From positions 514,418 through 578,417 of the forward strand of contig NC_014926.1 of assembly GCF_000185805.1 (NCBI RefSeq): 64,000 bases of DNA. The letters run 5' to 3'. Every line of letters starts with the position of its first letter. The first letter of the stretch is position 1. Positions 36,466-44,586 of the stretch are shown one piece after another. A model generated the notes under the pieces. That model saw nothing but the letters and a program-made list of their open reading frames with translations, was not told where the DNA came from and made no database searches. Source of the DNA: Thermovibrio ammonificans HB-1 (GTDB lineage Bacteria; Aquificota; Aquificia; Desulfurobacteriales; Desulfurobacteriaceae). The position numbers were made by a program, and so were the translations under genes.

Positions 36466-37545
36466 ATGAAAGTTCTCCAGGCCACAACGGCAAGGGGCTG
36501 GAGCGGCGGCACCGAACAAGCCCTGCTCCTTGCAAAGTACATGAACAGGCTGGGAGTTGAGACCCACCTGCTTACCTACCCGGGAACCGAGCTCGACAAA
36601 AGGGCGGAGAAGCTCGGGATAAAGAGGGTTTACTTTCCCAACACCGTAAAGTTCAGCCTCAAAGAGGCGAAGGCCCTTGCCTCTATTTTGGCCGGTTACG
36701 ATGTTGTAAACACCCACATTTCAAAGGCACACTGGTTCGTGTGGAGTGCCCTTCCCTTTACGGGCAGGAGGCCGAAGGTGGTTTACAGCAGGAGGGTTCC
36801 CTATAAGCTCTCCCCCTTCTCGCTCCTTACAAAGTACAACCTCTTTACAGATGCGATTATTGCCGTTTCCCCGGCCATCTTCGACTACCTCCGCTCCGTC
36901 CCCCTGATTGGGAAGAAGGTGCACTACATACCTTCGGGAGTGGAGCTGGACAGGTTTAACCCGGCCGTTGAGTCCGGTTTCAGAGAGGAACTGGGCCTTC
37001 CCCCGGATGCTCTCCTGTTTGTCAACGTGGCAAACTTCTCCTCCGTTAAAGGGCAGCACGTTCTGCTGCCGGCTTTCAGGGAGTTTCTGAATAAAACGGG
37101 CCTTAACGCCTACCTTGCGTTGGCCGGCAGGGATACAGACTCTCGGCAGGCAAGGGAGCTTACAGAGAGCTTGGGGCTTGTGGGCAGGGTGTTTCACCTG
37201 GGCTTTCGCCGTGATATCCCTCAGGTGCTTAAAGGGGCAGATGTCTTTGTTTTCCCCTCACTCAACGAGGGAATTGCGGGCTCTCTGCTTCAGGCTATGG
37301 CCATGGAAAAGGTTGTTGTTGCCTCTTACGTTGGCGGAATAAGAAGCTACCTGAAGCACCTTGAAAACGGTATAGCCGTTGAGCCTTCAAGCGTAAAGTC
37401 TCTCGTTCGGGGTCTTGAGCTGGCGGTGGAGAACTTGCGTAACCGGAAGATGAAAGAGAGGGCCAGGCAGACGGCCTCCGAGTTTGATATAAAGCGAATA
37501 GCAGAAAAGACCCTTAAACTCTACAGGGAGTTGTTAGATGGTTGA
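36466..37545 (+). CDS. GT4-type glycosyltransferase
   Basis: A 359-residue GT-B glycosyltransferase. It starts VLQATTARGWSGGTEQALLLAKYMN and continues with IIAVSPAIFDYLRS, YIPSGVELDRFNP, FVNVANFSSVKGQHVLLPAF, FHLGFRRDIPQVLKGADVFVFPSLNEG and GSLLQAMAMEKVVVAS (E/L-rich donor motif). ATG with GAAAGGGAGC upstream. It overlaps the sugar dehydrogenase by 8 bases; the two are likely made together. A TATACT lies about 38 bases upstream in the divergent gap. Confidence 0.86.
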   Translation: MKVLQATTARGWSGGTEQALLLAKYMNRLGVETHLLTYPGTELDKRAEKLGIKRVYFPNTVKFSLKEAKALASILAGYDVVNTHISKAHWFVWSALPFTGRRPKVVYSRRVPYKLSPFSLLTKYNLFTDAIIAVSPAIFDYLRSVPLIGKKVHYIPSGVELDRFNPAVESGFREELGLPPDALLFVNVANFSSVKGQHVLLPAFREFLNKTGLNAYLALAGRDTDSRQARELTESLGLVGRVFHLGFRRDIPQVLKGADVFVFPSLNEGIAGSLLQAMAMEKVVVASYVGGIRSYLKHLENGIAVEPSSVKSLVRGLELAVENLRNRKMKERARQTASEFDIKRIAEKTLKLYRELLDG

Positions 37546-38851
37546 GTTTCCTACTTTTGAAGATTTCCTCTCGGGAAGGGAAAAGGTTGCGGTTGTAGGC
37601 TTAGGTTACGTGGGTCTTCCCTTGGCGGTTCTCCTGGGTAGAAAGTTTAAAGTTGTCGGTTTTGACGTAAACCCGGAGAGGGTTGCGCAGCTGAAGGCCG
37701 GCATCGATAAAACCGGTGAGGTTTCCCGCGAGGCCATAGAGGAGGCCTCGGTAGAGTTTACAACCGAGCCGGAGGAGCTTTCAGGGTGCCGCCTCATTAT
37801 CGTTACCGTTCCGACTCCCGTGGATAGGCACAACATACCCGATTTAAGACCTGTGAAACTTGCAACGAAAACAGTTGGCAGACACATGGTTCCCGGGACG
37901 GTGGTTGTTTACGAATCTACGGTTTACCCGGGTCTTACCGAGGAGGTGTGCGTTCCGCTCCTGGAGAAGGAGTCGGGGCTGAAGTACATGGAAGAGTTTA
38001 AAGTTGGCTACTCCCCGGAGAGAGTTAATCCCGGAGATAAAAAACACACCATAGAGAAAATAGTTAAGGTGGTTGCCGGCTGCGACGACGAAACGGCAGA
38101 CCTCCTTGAAAAGGTTTACGGTTCCGTTATAGAGGCGGGCGTTTACAGGGCTCCCAACATTAAAACTGCAGAGGCCGCAAAGGTTATAGAGAACACCCAA
38201 AGGGACTTAAACATAGCCCTTATGAACGAACTCGCCCTCATATTCCACAGAATGGGAATAGATACTCGAGACGTTATAGAGGCGGCGGCTACCAAGTGGA
38301 ACTTCCTGAAATTTGAGCCGGGCCTTGTGGGAGGGCACTGTATAGGCGTTGACCCCTACTACCTTACCTTTAAGGCCCAGGAGCTCGGCTATCACCCCGA
38401 AGTTATTCTTGCCGGCAGGCGGATTAACGACTACATGGGTAAGTTTGTTGCCGAACAGACCGTTAAGCAGATGATAAAAGCCGGTAAGCAGGTTCTTAAC
38501 GCCAAAGTTCTGGTTATGGGCGTAACGTTTAAGGAGAACGTGAAGGATGTAAGGAACAGTAAGGTTATAGATATCTATAACGAGCTCAACTCCTACGGTG
38601 TGAAGGCTTTCCTTTACGACCCCGTTGCCGACGGAGAGGAGTTTAAGCGGGAGTACGGCGTTGAGCTTATAGAGTCGGTGGAGGCGGAAGCTCCTTACGA
38701 CGCCGTTGTTGTTGCGGTTAAGCACGACAGCTTTAAAGAGCTTCCCCCCGAGTTCTTCCGCTCCATTCTCGGGGAGCCTCCGATACTCATAGACGTAAAG
38801 GGCATTTACAACAGGGAGCGGTTTAAGGATTTCCTTCTGTGGAGACTCTAA
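37538..38851 (+). CDS. UDP-sugar dehydrogenase (WbpA/TviB-type)
   Basis: A 437-residue nucleotide-sugar dehydrogenase that oxidises the C6 hydroxyl to a uronic acid with two NAD+. The NAD fold is VAVVGLGYVGLPLAVLLG. The centre has VTVPTPVDRHNIPDL, YESTVYPGLTEEV and the catalytic Cys in GGHCIGVDPYYLTFKAQELGY. This pattern and the ENTQRDLNIALMNELALIF helix match the UDP-N-acetylhexosamine subgroup (WbpA, WbpO, TviB) rather than UDP-glucose dehydrogenase. It would supply an acidic sugar to the surface glycan. Confidence 0.9.
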   Translation: MVEFPTFEDFLSGREKVAVVGLGYVGLPLAVLLGRKFKVVGFDVNPERVAQLKAGIDKTGEVSREAIEEASVEFTTEPEELSGCRLIIVTVPTPVDRHNIPDLRPVKLATKTVGRHMVPGTVVVYESTVYPGLTEEVCVPLLEKESGLKYMEEFKVGYSPERVNPGDKKHTIEKIVKVVAGCDDETADLLEKVYGSVIEAGVYRAPNIKTAEAAKVIENTQRDLNIALMNELALIFHRMGIDTRDVIEAAATKWNFLKFEPGLVGGHCIGVDPYYLTFKAQELGYHPEVILAGRRINDYMGKFVAEQTVKQMIKAGKQVLNAKVLVMGVTFKENVKDVRNSKVIDIYNELNSYGVKAFLYDPVADGEEFKREYGVELIESVEAEAPYDAVVVAVKHDSFKELPPEFFRSILGEPPILIDVKGIYNRERFKDFLLWRL

Positions 38852-38916
38852 GCCAGGGCAAGGGCTCCACTTGATAAAATAGAAACCGCTTTCATCAAAC
38901 CGTTAGGGGAGGTAGT

Positions 38917-39858
38917 GTGGACAGAAAAAAGATAACAATAGTAGGTGCAGGTAACATCGGGGCAACTCTGGCCCTTCTCCTTGCAAGGAGAGAAACCGCC
39001 GACATCACCCTCATAGACATCAACGAAGGCGTTGCCAAGGGTAAGGCCCTTGACATAATGGAGGCCTCTCCGATTCTGGGCTTTAACGCTCACGTCCACG
39101 GAACCGGAGACTACGCCGAGACTGCAGGCTCCGATGTAGTTATCATCACCGCCGGCTTCCCCAGAAAGCCGGGGATGAGCCGAGACGACCTTCTATTTAA
39201 AAACTTCGAAGTTGTTAAGAGCGTTTCCGAGCAGATTAAGAAGTACTCTCCCGACGCTTTCGTTATTGTCGTTACCAACCCGCTGGATGCAATGACCTAC
39301 ACCGCTTTAAAAGTTACCGGCTTCCCGAAGAACAAAGTGATGGGAATGGCCGGAGTTCTCGACTCGGCCCGCTTTGCCTACTTCATCTCCGAAAAGACGG
39401 GCATCTCGGTTGAGAACATAAACGCCTTCGTTATAGGCGGTCACGGCGACGATATGGTACCCCTGAGGAAGTTTACAACAGTGGCCGGAATGCCGGTTAC
39501 CAAATTCCTCTCTAAGGAGGAGCTCGAGGAGGTTATCCAGAGGACCCGTTTCGGCGGCGGAGAGATAGTTCGGCTCCTCAAAACAGGAAGTGCCTTCTAT
39601 GCGCCGGCTGCCTCAATCCTTGAGATGGTTCTTGCAATCCTCTGGAACAAGAGGAAGATTCTCTCTGCCAGCGTTTACCTCGACGGAGAAGCCGGAGAGT
39701 ACTACGGTGCAAGCGGCCTCTGTGTAGGCGTTCCGATAATCCTCGGAAAAGAAGGCGTAGAGGAGATAATCAAGCTCGACCTTACAGATGAGGAGTGGGC
39801 AGACTGGAGGAAGTCCGTTGAGTCGGTTAAGAGACTCGTTGAGAAGCTGCCCCTTTAG
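38917..39858 (+). CDS. mdh: malate dehydrogenase
   Basis: A 313-residue NAD-dependent dehydrogenase of the LDH-like MDH group. It has ITIVGAGNIGATLALLLA, the coenzyme Asp in LIDINEG, the substrate loop GFPRKPGMSRDDLL (two Arg, malate-specific), TNPLDAMTY, the catalytic Asp-His pair as LDSARFAYFI and GGHGDDMVPL. GTG start after TTAGGGGAGGTAGT. It sits directly before a fumarase subunit; together they cover oxaloacetate-malate-fumarate, steps that run reductively in autotrophs using the reverse TCA cycle. Confidence 0.96.
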   Translation: MDRKKITIVGAGNIGATLALLLARRETADITLIDINEGVAKGKALDIMEASPILGFNAHVHGTGDYAETAGSDVVIITAGFPRKPGMSRDDLLFKNFEVVKSVSEQIKKYSPDAFVIVVTNPLDAMTYTALKVTGFPKNKVMGMAGVLDSARFAYFISEKTGISVENINAFVIGGHGDDMVPLRKFTTVAGMPVTKFLSKEELEEVIQRTRFGGGEIVRLLKTGSAFYAPAASILEMVLAILWNKRKILSASVYLDGEAGEYYGASGLCVGVPIILGKEGVEEIIKLDLTDEEWADWRKSVESVKRLVEKLPL

Positions 39859-39866
39859 GAGGAGAG

Positions 39867-40712
39867 ATGCGCGAAATTCACGTAGATAAGGTCAGGGAAA
39901 CCGTTAAAAGGCTCTGTATGGAGGCCAACTACTTCCTTCCCCAAGACGTTTTAAACGCTTTCAAAGAGGGGAAGGAGAAGGAGGTATCCCCCGTAGGTAA
40001 GAACGTTTTTGACATCCTGCAGGAGAACGCAGAGATTGCCGCCAGGGAGCAGATTCCCTACTGTCAGGATACCGGCTTTGCCGTTGTTTTTCTTGAAATC
40101 GGCCAAGACGTCCGCTTTGTCGGCGGCTCCCTTGAAGAGGCCGTTAACGAAGGGGTTGCCCAAGGCTACACGGAAGGGTACCTCCGGAAGTCTATCGTTT
40201 CCGACCCCCTCTTCGACAGGAAGAACACCAAGAACAACACACCTGCCGTTATCCACTACAGCATAGTCCCGGGCGATAGGGTGAAAATCACCGTTGCCGC
40301 AAAGGGAGGCGGCAGCGAGAACATGAGCAGGCTTGCCATGTTAAAGCCTGCAGACGGCGTTGAAGGGGTGAAGAAGTTCGTCCTGAAGACCGTAAGCGAG
40401 GCCGGCCCCAACCCGTGTCCGCCCATAACGGTTGGGGTGGGCATAGGGGGAACCTTTGAGAAAGTTGCCTTCCTTGCCAAAAAGGCCCTCCTCAGGCCTA
40501 TAGGCCACAGGAACCCCGACCCCCGCTACGCTGCGCTGGAGGAGGAGCTTCTTGAGGAGATAAACAAGCTGGGCATCGGGCCTTCGGGCTTCGGCGGTAG
40601 GGTAACCGCCCTGGACGTGAAAATCGAGTGGTACCCGTGTCACATAGCCTCCCTTCCCGTTGCCGTCAATATCCAGTGTCACGCTTCCCGCCACAAAGAG
40701 GCAGAGCTTTAG
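39867..40712 (+). CDS. fumA: class I fumarate hydratase, alpha subunit
   Basis: A 281-residue N-terminal-type subunit of the two-part oxygen-sensitive [4Fe-4S] fumarase. Landmarks: IPYCQDTGFAVVF with a cluster Cys, AAKGGGSENMSRLAML, GPNPCPPITVGVGIGG with a second Cys and VNIQCHASRHKEAEL with the third. The beta subunit that usually follows is not here; after this gene there is a terminator and a convergent gene. It overlaps nothing and starts 8 bases after mdh with AGGAGAG. Confidence 0.94.
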   Translation: MREIHVDKVRETVKRLCMEANYFLPQDVLNAFKEGKEKEVSPVGKNVFDILQENAEIAAREQIPYCQDTGFAVVFLEIGQDVRFVGGSLEEAVNEGVAQGYTEGYLRKSIVSDPLFDRKNTKNNTPAVIHYSIVPGDRVKITVAAKGGGSENMSRLAMLKPADGVEGVKKFVLKTVSEAGPNPCPPITVGVGIGGTFEKVAFLAKKALLRPIGHRNPDPRYAALEEELLEEINKLGIGPSGFGGRVTALDVKIEWYPCHIASLPVAVNIQCHASRHKEAEL

Positions 40713-40713
40713 A

Positions 40714-40740
40714 AGGGGCAGGTCGGCTCCTGCTCCTTTT
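40714..40740 (+). terminator. terminator after fumA
   Basis: AGGGGCAGG and CCTGCTCCT form a 9-bp stem (one G-T pair) with a 6-base loop, followed by TTTT. It starts two bases after the fumA stop and ends at the last base of the convergent bioC-like gene. It closes the mdh-fumA unit. Confidence 0.75.
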
Positions 40741-41441
40741 CAATCCTTTACCGCAGTTATAGCGAGAACCCTGTACTCAATTAGGGGCGTTTTTTCAAAG
40801 AGCTCTCTGAACTTCAGCAGGGTGGCCCTGTTGGGCTTTGCCAGGGGGCTCTTTGCCCCTATTGCGTTTACCGCTTTCAGGGCCTCTTTTGCACAGTTAA
40901 AACGCTTTTTAAGGTACAGCCTGCTGAACTCCACCGGTTTGAACTCCTTCCGTATCAGCTCCATCAGCTCCTTCTCTTCTGGGAACTTAAAGAGCTTCCC
41001 GCCCCCTGCCGCCTCCCAGCACTCAAAGAGCGTTCTGAGGCTTCCCTCAACGGGAACCGTGACTATCAAGGCCCCTCCGGGCTCTAAAACCCGGCTGCAC
41101 TCCCTTAGGCTCTTTTCAAGGTCTGTCCACTGGAGGGCAAAGTTGGATACTACGGTTCTGAACGAACGCTCTTTAAAGGGCATCTCTTCGGCGTCGGCGC
41201 AGACTGCTCTGTTCCCCCTGCTTTTGCAGGTACGGCACATCCCCAGCGCTATATCTAAGCTGACAACCCCTTTACCTTTTAACAGCCACCCGGTTCCTGC
41301 GCCAACGTCCAGGAGCGGGTAAGGGTGGGGAAAGAGGCGTAACCTCTTCAGGATTTCCCGGCCTGCGGCCTGCTGGAGGGCGGCGTGAAGCTCGTACCTG
41401 TCGGCGGCCCTCGAGAAGTTCTTCCTAATCTGCTCCTTCAT
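40740..41441 (-). CDS. bioC: BioC-like SAM methyltransferase
   Basis: A 233-residue class I methyltransferase. It starts with KEQIRKNFSRAADRYELHAALQQAAG, the helix pattern typical of BioC, followed by the SAM motif LLDVGAGTGWLL and VSNFALQWTDLEKSLRECSRVLEPGG (the ALQW block of BioC). BioC methylates malonyl-ACP to start pimelate synthesis for biotin. No other bio gene is adjacent, so the assignment rests on sequence pattern. I start at ATG 41441; the frame upstream overlaps ispG and lacks this homology. Confidence 0.8.
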   Translation of the reverse strand: MKEQIRKNFSRAADRYELHAALQQAAGREILKRLRLFPHPYPLLDVGAGTGWLLKGKGVVSLDIALGMCRTCKSRGNRAVCADAEEMPFKERSFRTVVSNFALQWTDLEKSLRECSRVLEPGGALIVTVPVEGSLRTLFECWEAAGGGKLFKFPEEKELMELIRKEFKPVEFSRLYLKKRFNCAKEALKAVNAIGAKSPLAKPNRATLLKFRELFEKTPLIEYRVLAITAVKD

Positions 41442-41486
41442 TGCAGGGGTTAAAATATGGAAAGTTTTACCCGATGTGGAGAGCTT

Positions 41487-42557
41487 ATGGGCTGGATAGA
41501 GCGCAGAAAGACGAGAACCGTTTGGGTAGGCTCCGTTCCGGTGGGGGGCAGCCACCCGGTAGTCGTTCAGTCTATGACCAACACCTACACCGAAGACGTT
41601 GAATCGACGGTAAAGCAGATTAAAGAGCTGGAGAGGGTCGGCTGTGAGCTTGTAAGGGTCGCCGTTCCAACCCCGGAAGCCGCTCGGGCCGTTAAGGCGA
41701 TAAAGGAGAGGATAGGAATTCCCCTGATAGCCGATATCCACTTCGACCACAGGCTTGCCCTCCTTGCCATTGAAAGCGGAGCAGACTGCGTGAGGATAAA
41801 CCCCGGGAACATCGGGAGCCGGGAAAAGGTGAAGGAGATTGTAGAGCTTGCCCGGGAAAGGGGCGTTGCCATAAGGGTGGGCGTTAACTCCGGCTCCATC
41901 CCTAAAGAGCTCCTCTTTAAGTTCGGAGCTCCCGTTCCCGAAGCTCTTGCAGAGGCCGCCCTTAGCTACGCCAAGATGTTTGAAGACTGGGGTTTTACCA
42001 ACCTAAAGTTCTCATTAAAGGGTTCCGAGGTTAAAAGCACCGTTGTCGCCAATAAAATTTTTGCCGAGCAGACCGACTACCCGCTCCACATAGGGATAAC
42101 CGAGGCGGGAACTCTCCTTTCGGGGGCGGTAAAGTCGGCGGTGGGCGTGGGAATCCTCCTCTATCAGGGTATAGGGGATACGGTGAGAATCTCGCTCTCT
42201 GCCGACCCGAAAGAGGAGGTTAAGGTGGCCTACAAAATACTTTCGGCCCTGGACCTGCGCCACAGGGGAGTTGAAGTTATCTCGTGCCCCACCTGCGGCA
42301 GGTGTATGGTGAACGTTGAAAGCCTTGCCAGAGAAGTGGAAAAGCGCTTAGAGCACGTTGAAAAGCCCCTAAAAGTAGCGGTTATGGGGTGCGCCGTGAA
42401 CGGCCCCGGAGAGGCCAAGTTTGCCGACGTGGGCATTGCCGGTGCGGGAGAGCACTTCATCCTCTTTGTGAAGGGGAAGGTTGTAGGTAAGCTCTCTCAG
42501 GAAGAGGCCCTTAACAGGCTCGTTGAGGAGGTAGAGAAAGTTGCAGGGGAAAGTTGA
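41487..42557 (+). CDS. ispG: 4-hydroxy-3-methylbut-2-enyl diphosphate synthase IspG
   Basis: IspG (GcpE) reduces MEcPP to HMBPP in the MEP pathway using a [4Fe-4S] cluster. Key parts: VVVQSMTNTYTEDVEST near the start, ADIHFDHRLAL, RINPGNIG, GVNSGSIP, and the C-terminal cluster region SCPTCGRCMVNVE plus VMGCAVNGPGEAKFADVGIAGA. I use ATG 41487 (356 aa), with GGAG 4 bases upstream; ATG 41457 would add ten residues. It overlaps the folB-like gene by 17 bases. Confidence 0.96.
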   Translation: MGWIERRKTRTVWVGSVPVGGSHPVVVQSMTNTYTEDVESTVKQIKELERVGCELVRVAVPTPEAARAVKAIKERIGIPLIADIHFDHRLALLAIESGADCVRINPGNIGSREKVKEIVELARERGVAIRVGVNSGSIPKELLFKFGAPVPEALAEAALSYAKMFEDWGFTNLKFSLKGSEVKSTVVANKIFAEQTDYPLHIGITEAGTLLSGAVKSAVGVGILLYQGIGDTVRISLSADPKEEVKVAYKILSALDLRHRGVEVISCPTCGRCMVNVESLAREVEKRLEHVEKPLKVAVMGCAVNGPGEAKFADVGIAGAGEHFILFVKGKVVGKLSQEEALNRLVEEVEKVAGES

Positions 42558-42876
42558 GAGAAGCGTTTTTATAGAGGGAATGAGGCTGCACCTGAAGTGC
42601 GGCACCTACCCCGAGGAGAGGAGCTTAGGAGTTCAGGTGAAGCTCAGCGTGAAGCTTACCGGTGAGTTTGTAGATTACCAAGAGCTTCACAACCTCATCC
42701 TTCGCCTCTCCCGCAACACCTACACCTACCTTGAAGAGTTTCAGGAAGCCCTGCTTAAAGAGGTTTTGAACCGCTGGAATATTGATTCAGCTATAATAGA
42801 GACCGTTAAGCTGAGCGTTCCCTTCCAACACAACTTCGAGAGGGTGGGGGTGGAGCTGAGATGGAGAAGAAAATAG
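42541..42876 (+). CDS. dihydroneopterin aldolase-like protein (FolB family)
   Basis: A 111-residue protein of the tunnelling (T-fold) FolB type. FIEGMRLHLKCGTYPEERSLGVQVKLSVKL matches the family start, with Glu and Tyr near the pterin site. DYQELHNLI and TYLEEFQEALLKEVL follow, and ETVKLSVPFQHNFERVGVEL ends it. It would convert dihydroneopterin to hydroxymethyl-dihydropterin for folate. It is divergent, so a related epimerase or non-folate function is possible. TTG start inside the end of ispG; its 3' end overlaps the diguanylate cyclase by 16 bases. Confidence 0.7.
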   Translation: MQGKVERSVFIEGMRLHLKCGTYPEERSLGVQVKLSVKLTGEFVDYQELHNLILRLSRNTYTYLEEFQEALLKEVLNRWNIDSAIIETVKLSVPFQHNFERVGVELRWRRK

Positions 42877-43937
42877 AGTGCAAACTCCTGAAGAAGGTGC
42901 GCCAGAAGAAGAAACTTACCCCTTCGGAGCTTCAGGAAATTACTCAAATAGCCAAAGAGGAACTGAAGTTCTTGGCCAGGAACAACATACCCCTCATACC
43001 GGAGAACTACATCCTCTGGTTTGAGATATTCTGCTACCTCCACGAAAACGGCCTGGAGCTCTCCGACCTTGAGATAATGGGCCTCTTTAAGGAGAAGTAC
43101 CCGACCGTAGACAACGTAGAGGCCGTTCTGCTTCAAGTTGAAGATGAAGACAGAGAGCTCCTAAAGAGCGTGGCCCAGGAGATAGTCACCGAGATAGAGA
43201 AGCTCATAGAGGTTATAGTAGACCACAACAACACCTTGGAGGAGAAGGAGAACTCCTTCAAGGAGATACGGAACAGGGTTGCCGACAGCTCCGTAAAAGA
43301 CCTCCTCGGTCAGGTTCTCGAGGAGCTCTGCGTAATCAGGCAGCAGAACGAGGAGCTTAAGAACAAGCTCGAGGAGGCCAATCAGCAGATAAAAAAGCTG
43401 ACACAGGAGCTTGAGCAGACTAAGAAAGAGGCCTCCATAGACTTCCTCACCCAGGTTGCCAACAGGGCCAGCTTCGACAGGGCCATAACCGACATGGTGA
43501 ACGACTTCTACCGCAGGAACTACCCCTTCGCCCTTCTCATGATAGACATAGACAACTTCAAGAAGATAAACGACACCTACGGCCACCAGGCGGGAGATTA
43601 CGTCCTCAGGGAGCTTGCAAGGCTCCTTAAAAGCCAGCTCAGGGCCAGGGACATTATAGCCCGTTACGGCGGAGAAGAGTTCGCAATCCTGCTTCCGGGC
43701 GTTACCTTCAGCCAGGCGATAAGAGTTGCCGAGCGCCTTAGGAAGTCGGTAGAAAAGCACCTGTTCAAGTACAACGACCAGGTCATACCTGTTACAATTA
43801 GCGTTGGCGTTGCCATGATGAGAGACGGGCTCGATGAAACGGCTCTCGTTGAAAAGGCCGATAAAGCCCTTTACCTTGCAAAGCGTTCCGGTAAAAACCA
43901 GGTGAAAACCGACCTGGACGTGGAGCTCGAAGAGTGA
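42861..43937 (+). CDS. diguanylate cyclase (GGDEF) with coiled-coil sensor part
   Basis: A 358-residue cytoplasmic protein. The N-terminal half is helical (KKLTPSELQEITQIAKEELKFLARNNIPLIPENY) and leads into a long coiled coil (about 150-195: QQNEELKNKLEEANQQIKKL). The C-terminal GGDEF domain has DFLTQVANRASFD, LMIDIDNFKKINDTYGHQAGD and an active-site GGEEF. An RARD inhibitory site lies exactly five residues before it, so feedback by cyclic-di-GMP is expected. The N-terminal block resembles helical regions of other GGDEF proteins with unknown ligand. The end overlaps queH by 4 bases. Confidence 0.92.
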   Translation: MEKKIECKLLKKVRQKKKLTPSELQEITQIAKEELKFLARNNIPLIPENYILWFEIFCYLHENGLELSDLEIMGLFKEKYPTVDNVEAVLLQVEDEDRELLKSVAQEIVTEIEKLIEVIVDHNNTLEEKENSFKEIRNRVADSSVKDLLGQVLEELCVIRQQNEELKNKLEEANQQIKKLTQELEQTKKEASIDFLTQVANRASFDRAITDMVNDFYRRNYPFALLMIDIDNFKKINDTYGHQAGDYVLRELARLLKSQLRARDIIARYGGEEFAILLPGVTFSQAIRVAERLRKSVEKHLFKYNDQVIPVTISVGVAMMRDGLDETALVEKADKALYLAKRSGKNQVKTDLDVELEE

Positions 43938-44542
43938 AGGTTCTCCTTCACATCTGCTGTGCCCCGTGTGCCTGCTACCCCCTTGAGCTCCTACTGAGCA
44001 GGGGCTACCAGGTGGTAGGCCTGTGGTACAACCCCAACATTCACCCCTGCACCGAGTTTGTGAAGCGGATGGAGAGCGTTAGGAAGCTCTCCTCCGTTTA
44101 CGGAATTAAGGTCATCTACTTCGACACCTACGAGCCCGAAAAGTGGTTCAGGGCCGTTGCCTTCAGGGAGGAAAAGCCCGTAAGGTGTCAAATCTGTTAC
44201 TCAATGCGCCTTGAAATGGCGGCTGCCGTTGCCAAAAAGGGCAAGTTCGATGCCTTCACCTCCACCCTCTTTTACAGCAAGTTCCAGAGCAGAGAGCTAA
44301 TGGTGCCCCTTGCCGAAAACGCCTCGGAGAAGTTCGGAATCCCCTTCCTGAACATCGACTTCAGGGAGGGCTGGAAAGAGGGGATAGAGCTCTCCAAGGA
44401 GCACGGCCTCTACCGGCAGCAGTACTGCGGCTGTCTCTACTCGGAGAAGGAGCGTTACTGCCCCAAGGGTAAGCCCAAGTCGGATTGGGTTGTGGGACAG
44501 ATTCTTCAGGAGGCCGAGCGGGTTAAAGAGCACTTTGGTTAA
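43934..44542 (+). CDS. queH: epoxyqueuosine reductase QueH
   Basis: A 202-residue QueH (DUF208) enzyme that reduces epoxyqueuosine to queuosine in tRNA without cobalamin, unlike QueG. Cysteine sites LHICCAPCACYPLE near the start, RCQICYSMRLE in the middle and QYCGCLYSEKERYC near the end match the [4Fe-4S] and metal ligands of the family. GTG start in a GTGA overlap with the diguanylate cyclase. With queE at 3.6 kb, the organism probably makes queuosine de novo. Confidence 0.93.
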   Translation: MKVLLHICCAPCACYPLELLLSRGYQVVGLWYNPNIHPCTEFVKRMESVRKLSSVYGIKVIYFDTYEPEKWFRAVAFREEKPVRCQICYSMRLEMAAAVAKKGKFDAFTSTLFYSKFQSRELMVPLAENASEKFGIPFLNIDFREGWKEGIELSKEHGLYRQQYCGCLYSEKERYCPKGKPKSDWVVGQILQEAERVKEHFG

Positions 44543-44549
44543 CCGCTGT

Positions 44550-44555
44550 TATAAT
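44550..44555 (+). promoter_or_regulatory. possible -10 element for metH
   Basis: A perfect TATAAT lies 31 bases before the metH start, in the short gap after queH. No convincing -35 hexamer is found 16-18 bases upstream, so this is a weak call. No cobalamin or SAM riboswitch is visible in the 44-base gap. Confidence 0.3.
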
Positions 44556-44586
44556 TTGCCCTCCGATAACCCCATCTGGAGGAGCC

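Noticed and set aside
44543-44586. Cobalamin or SAM riboswitch before metH
   Set aside because: The gap is only 44 bases, too short for either class, and holds no matching motifs.
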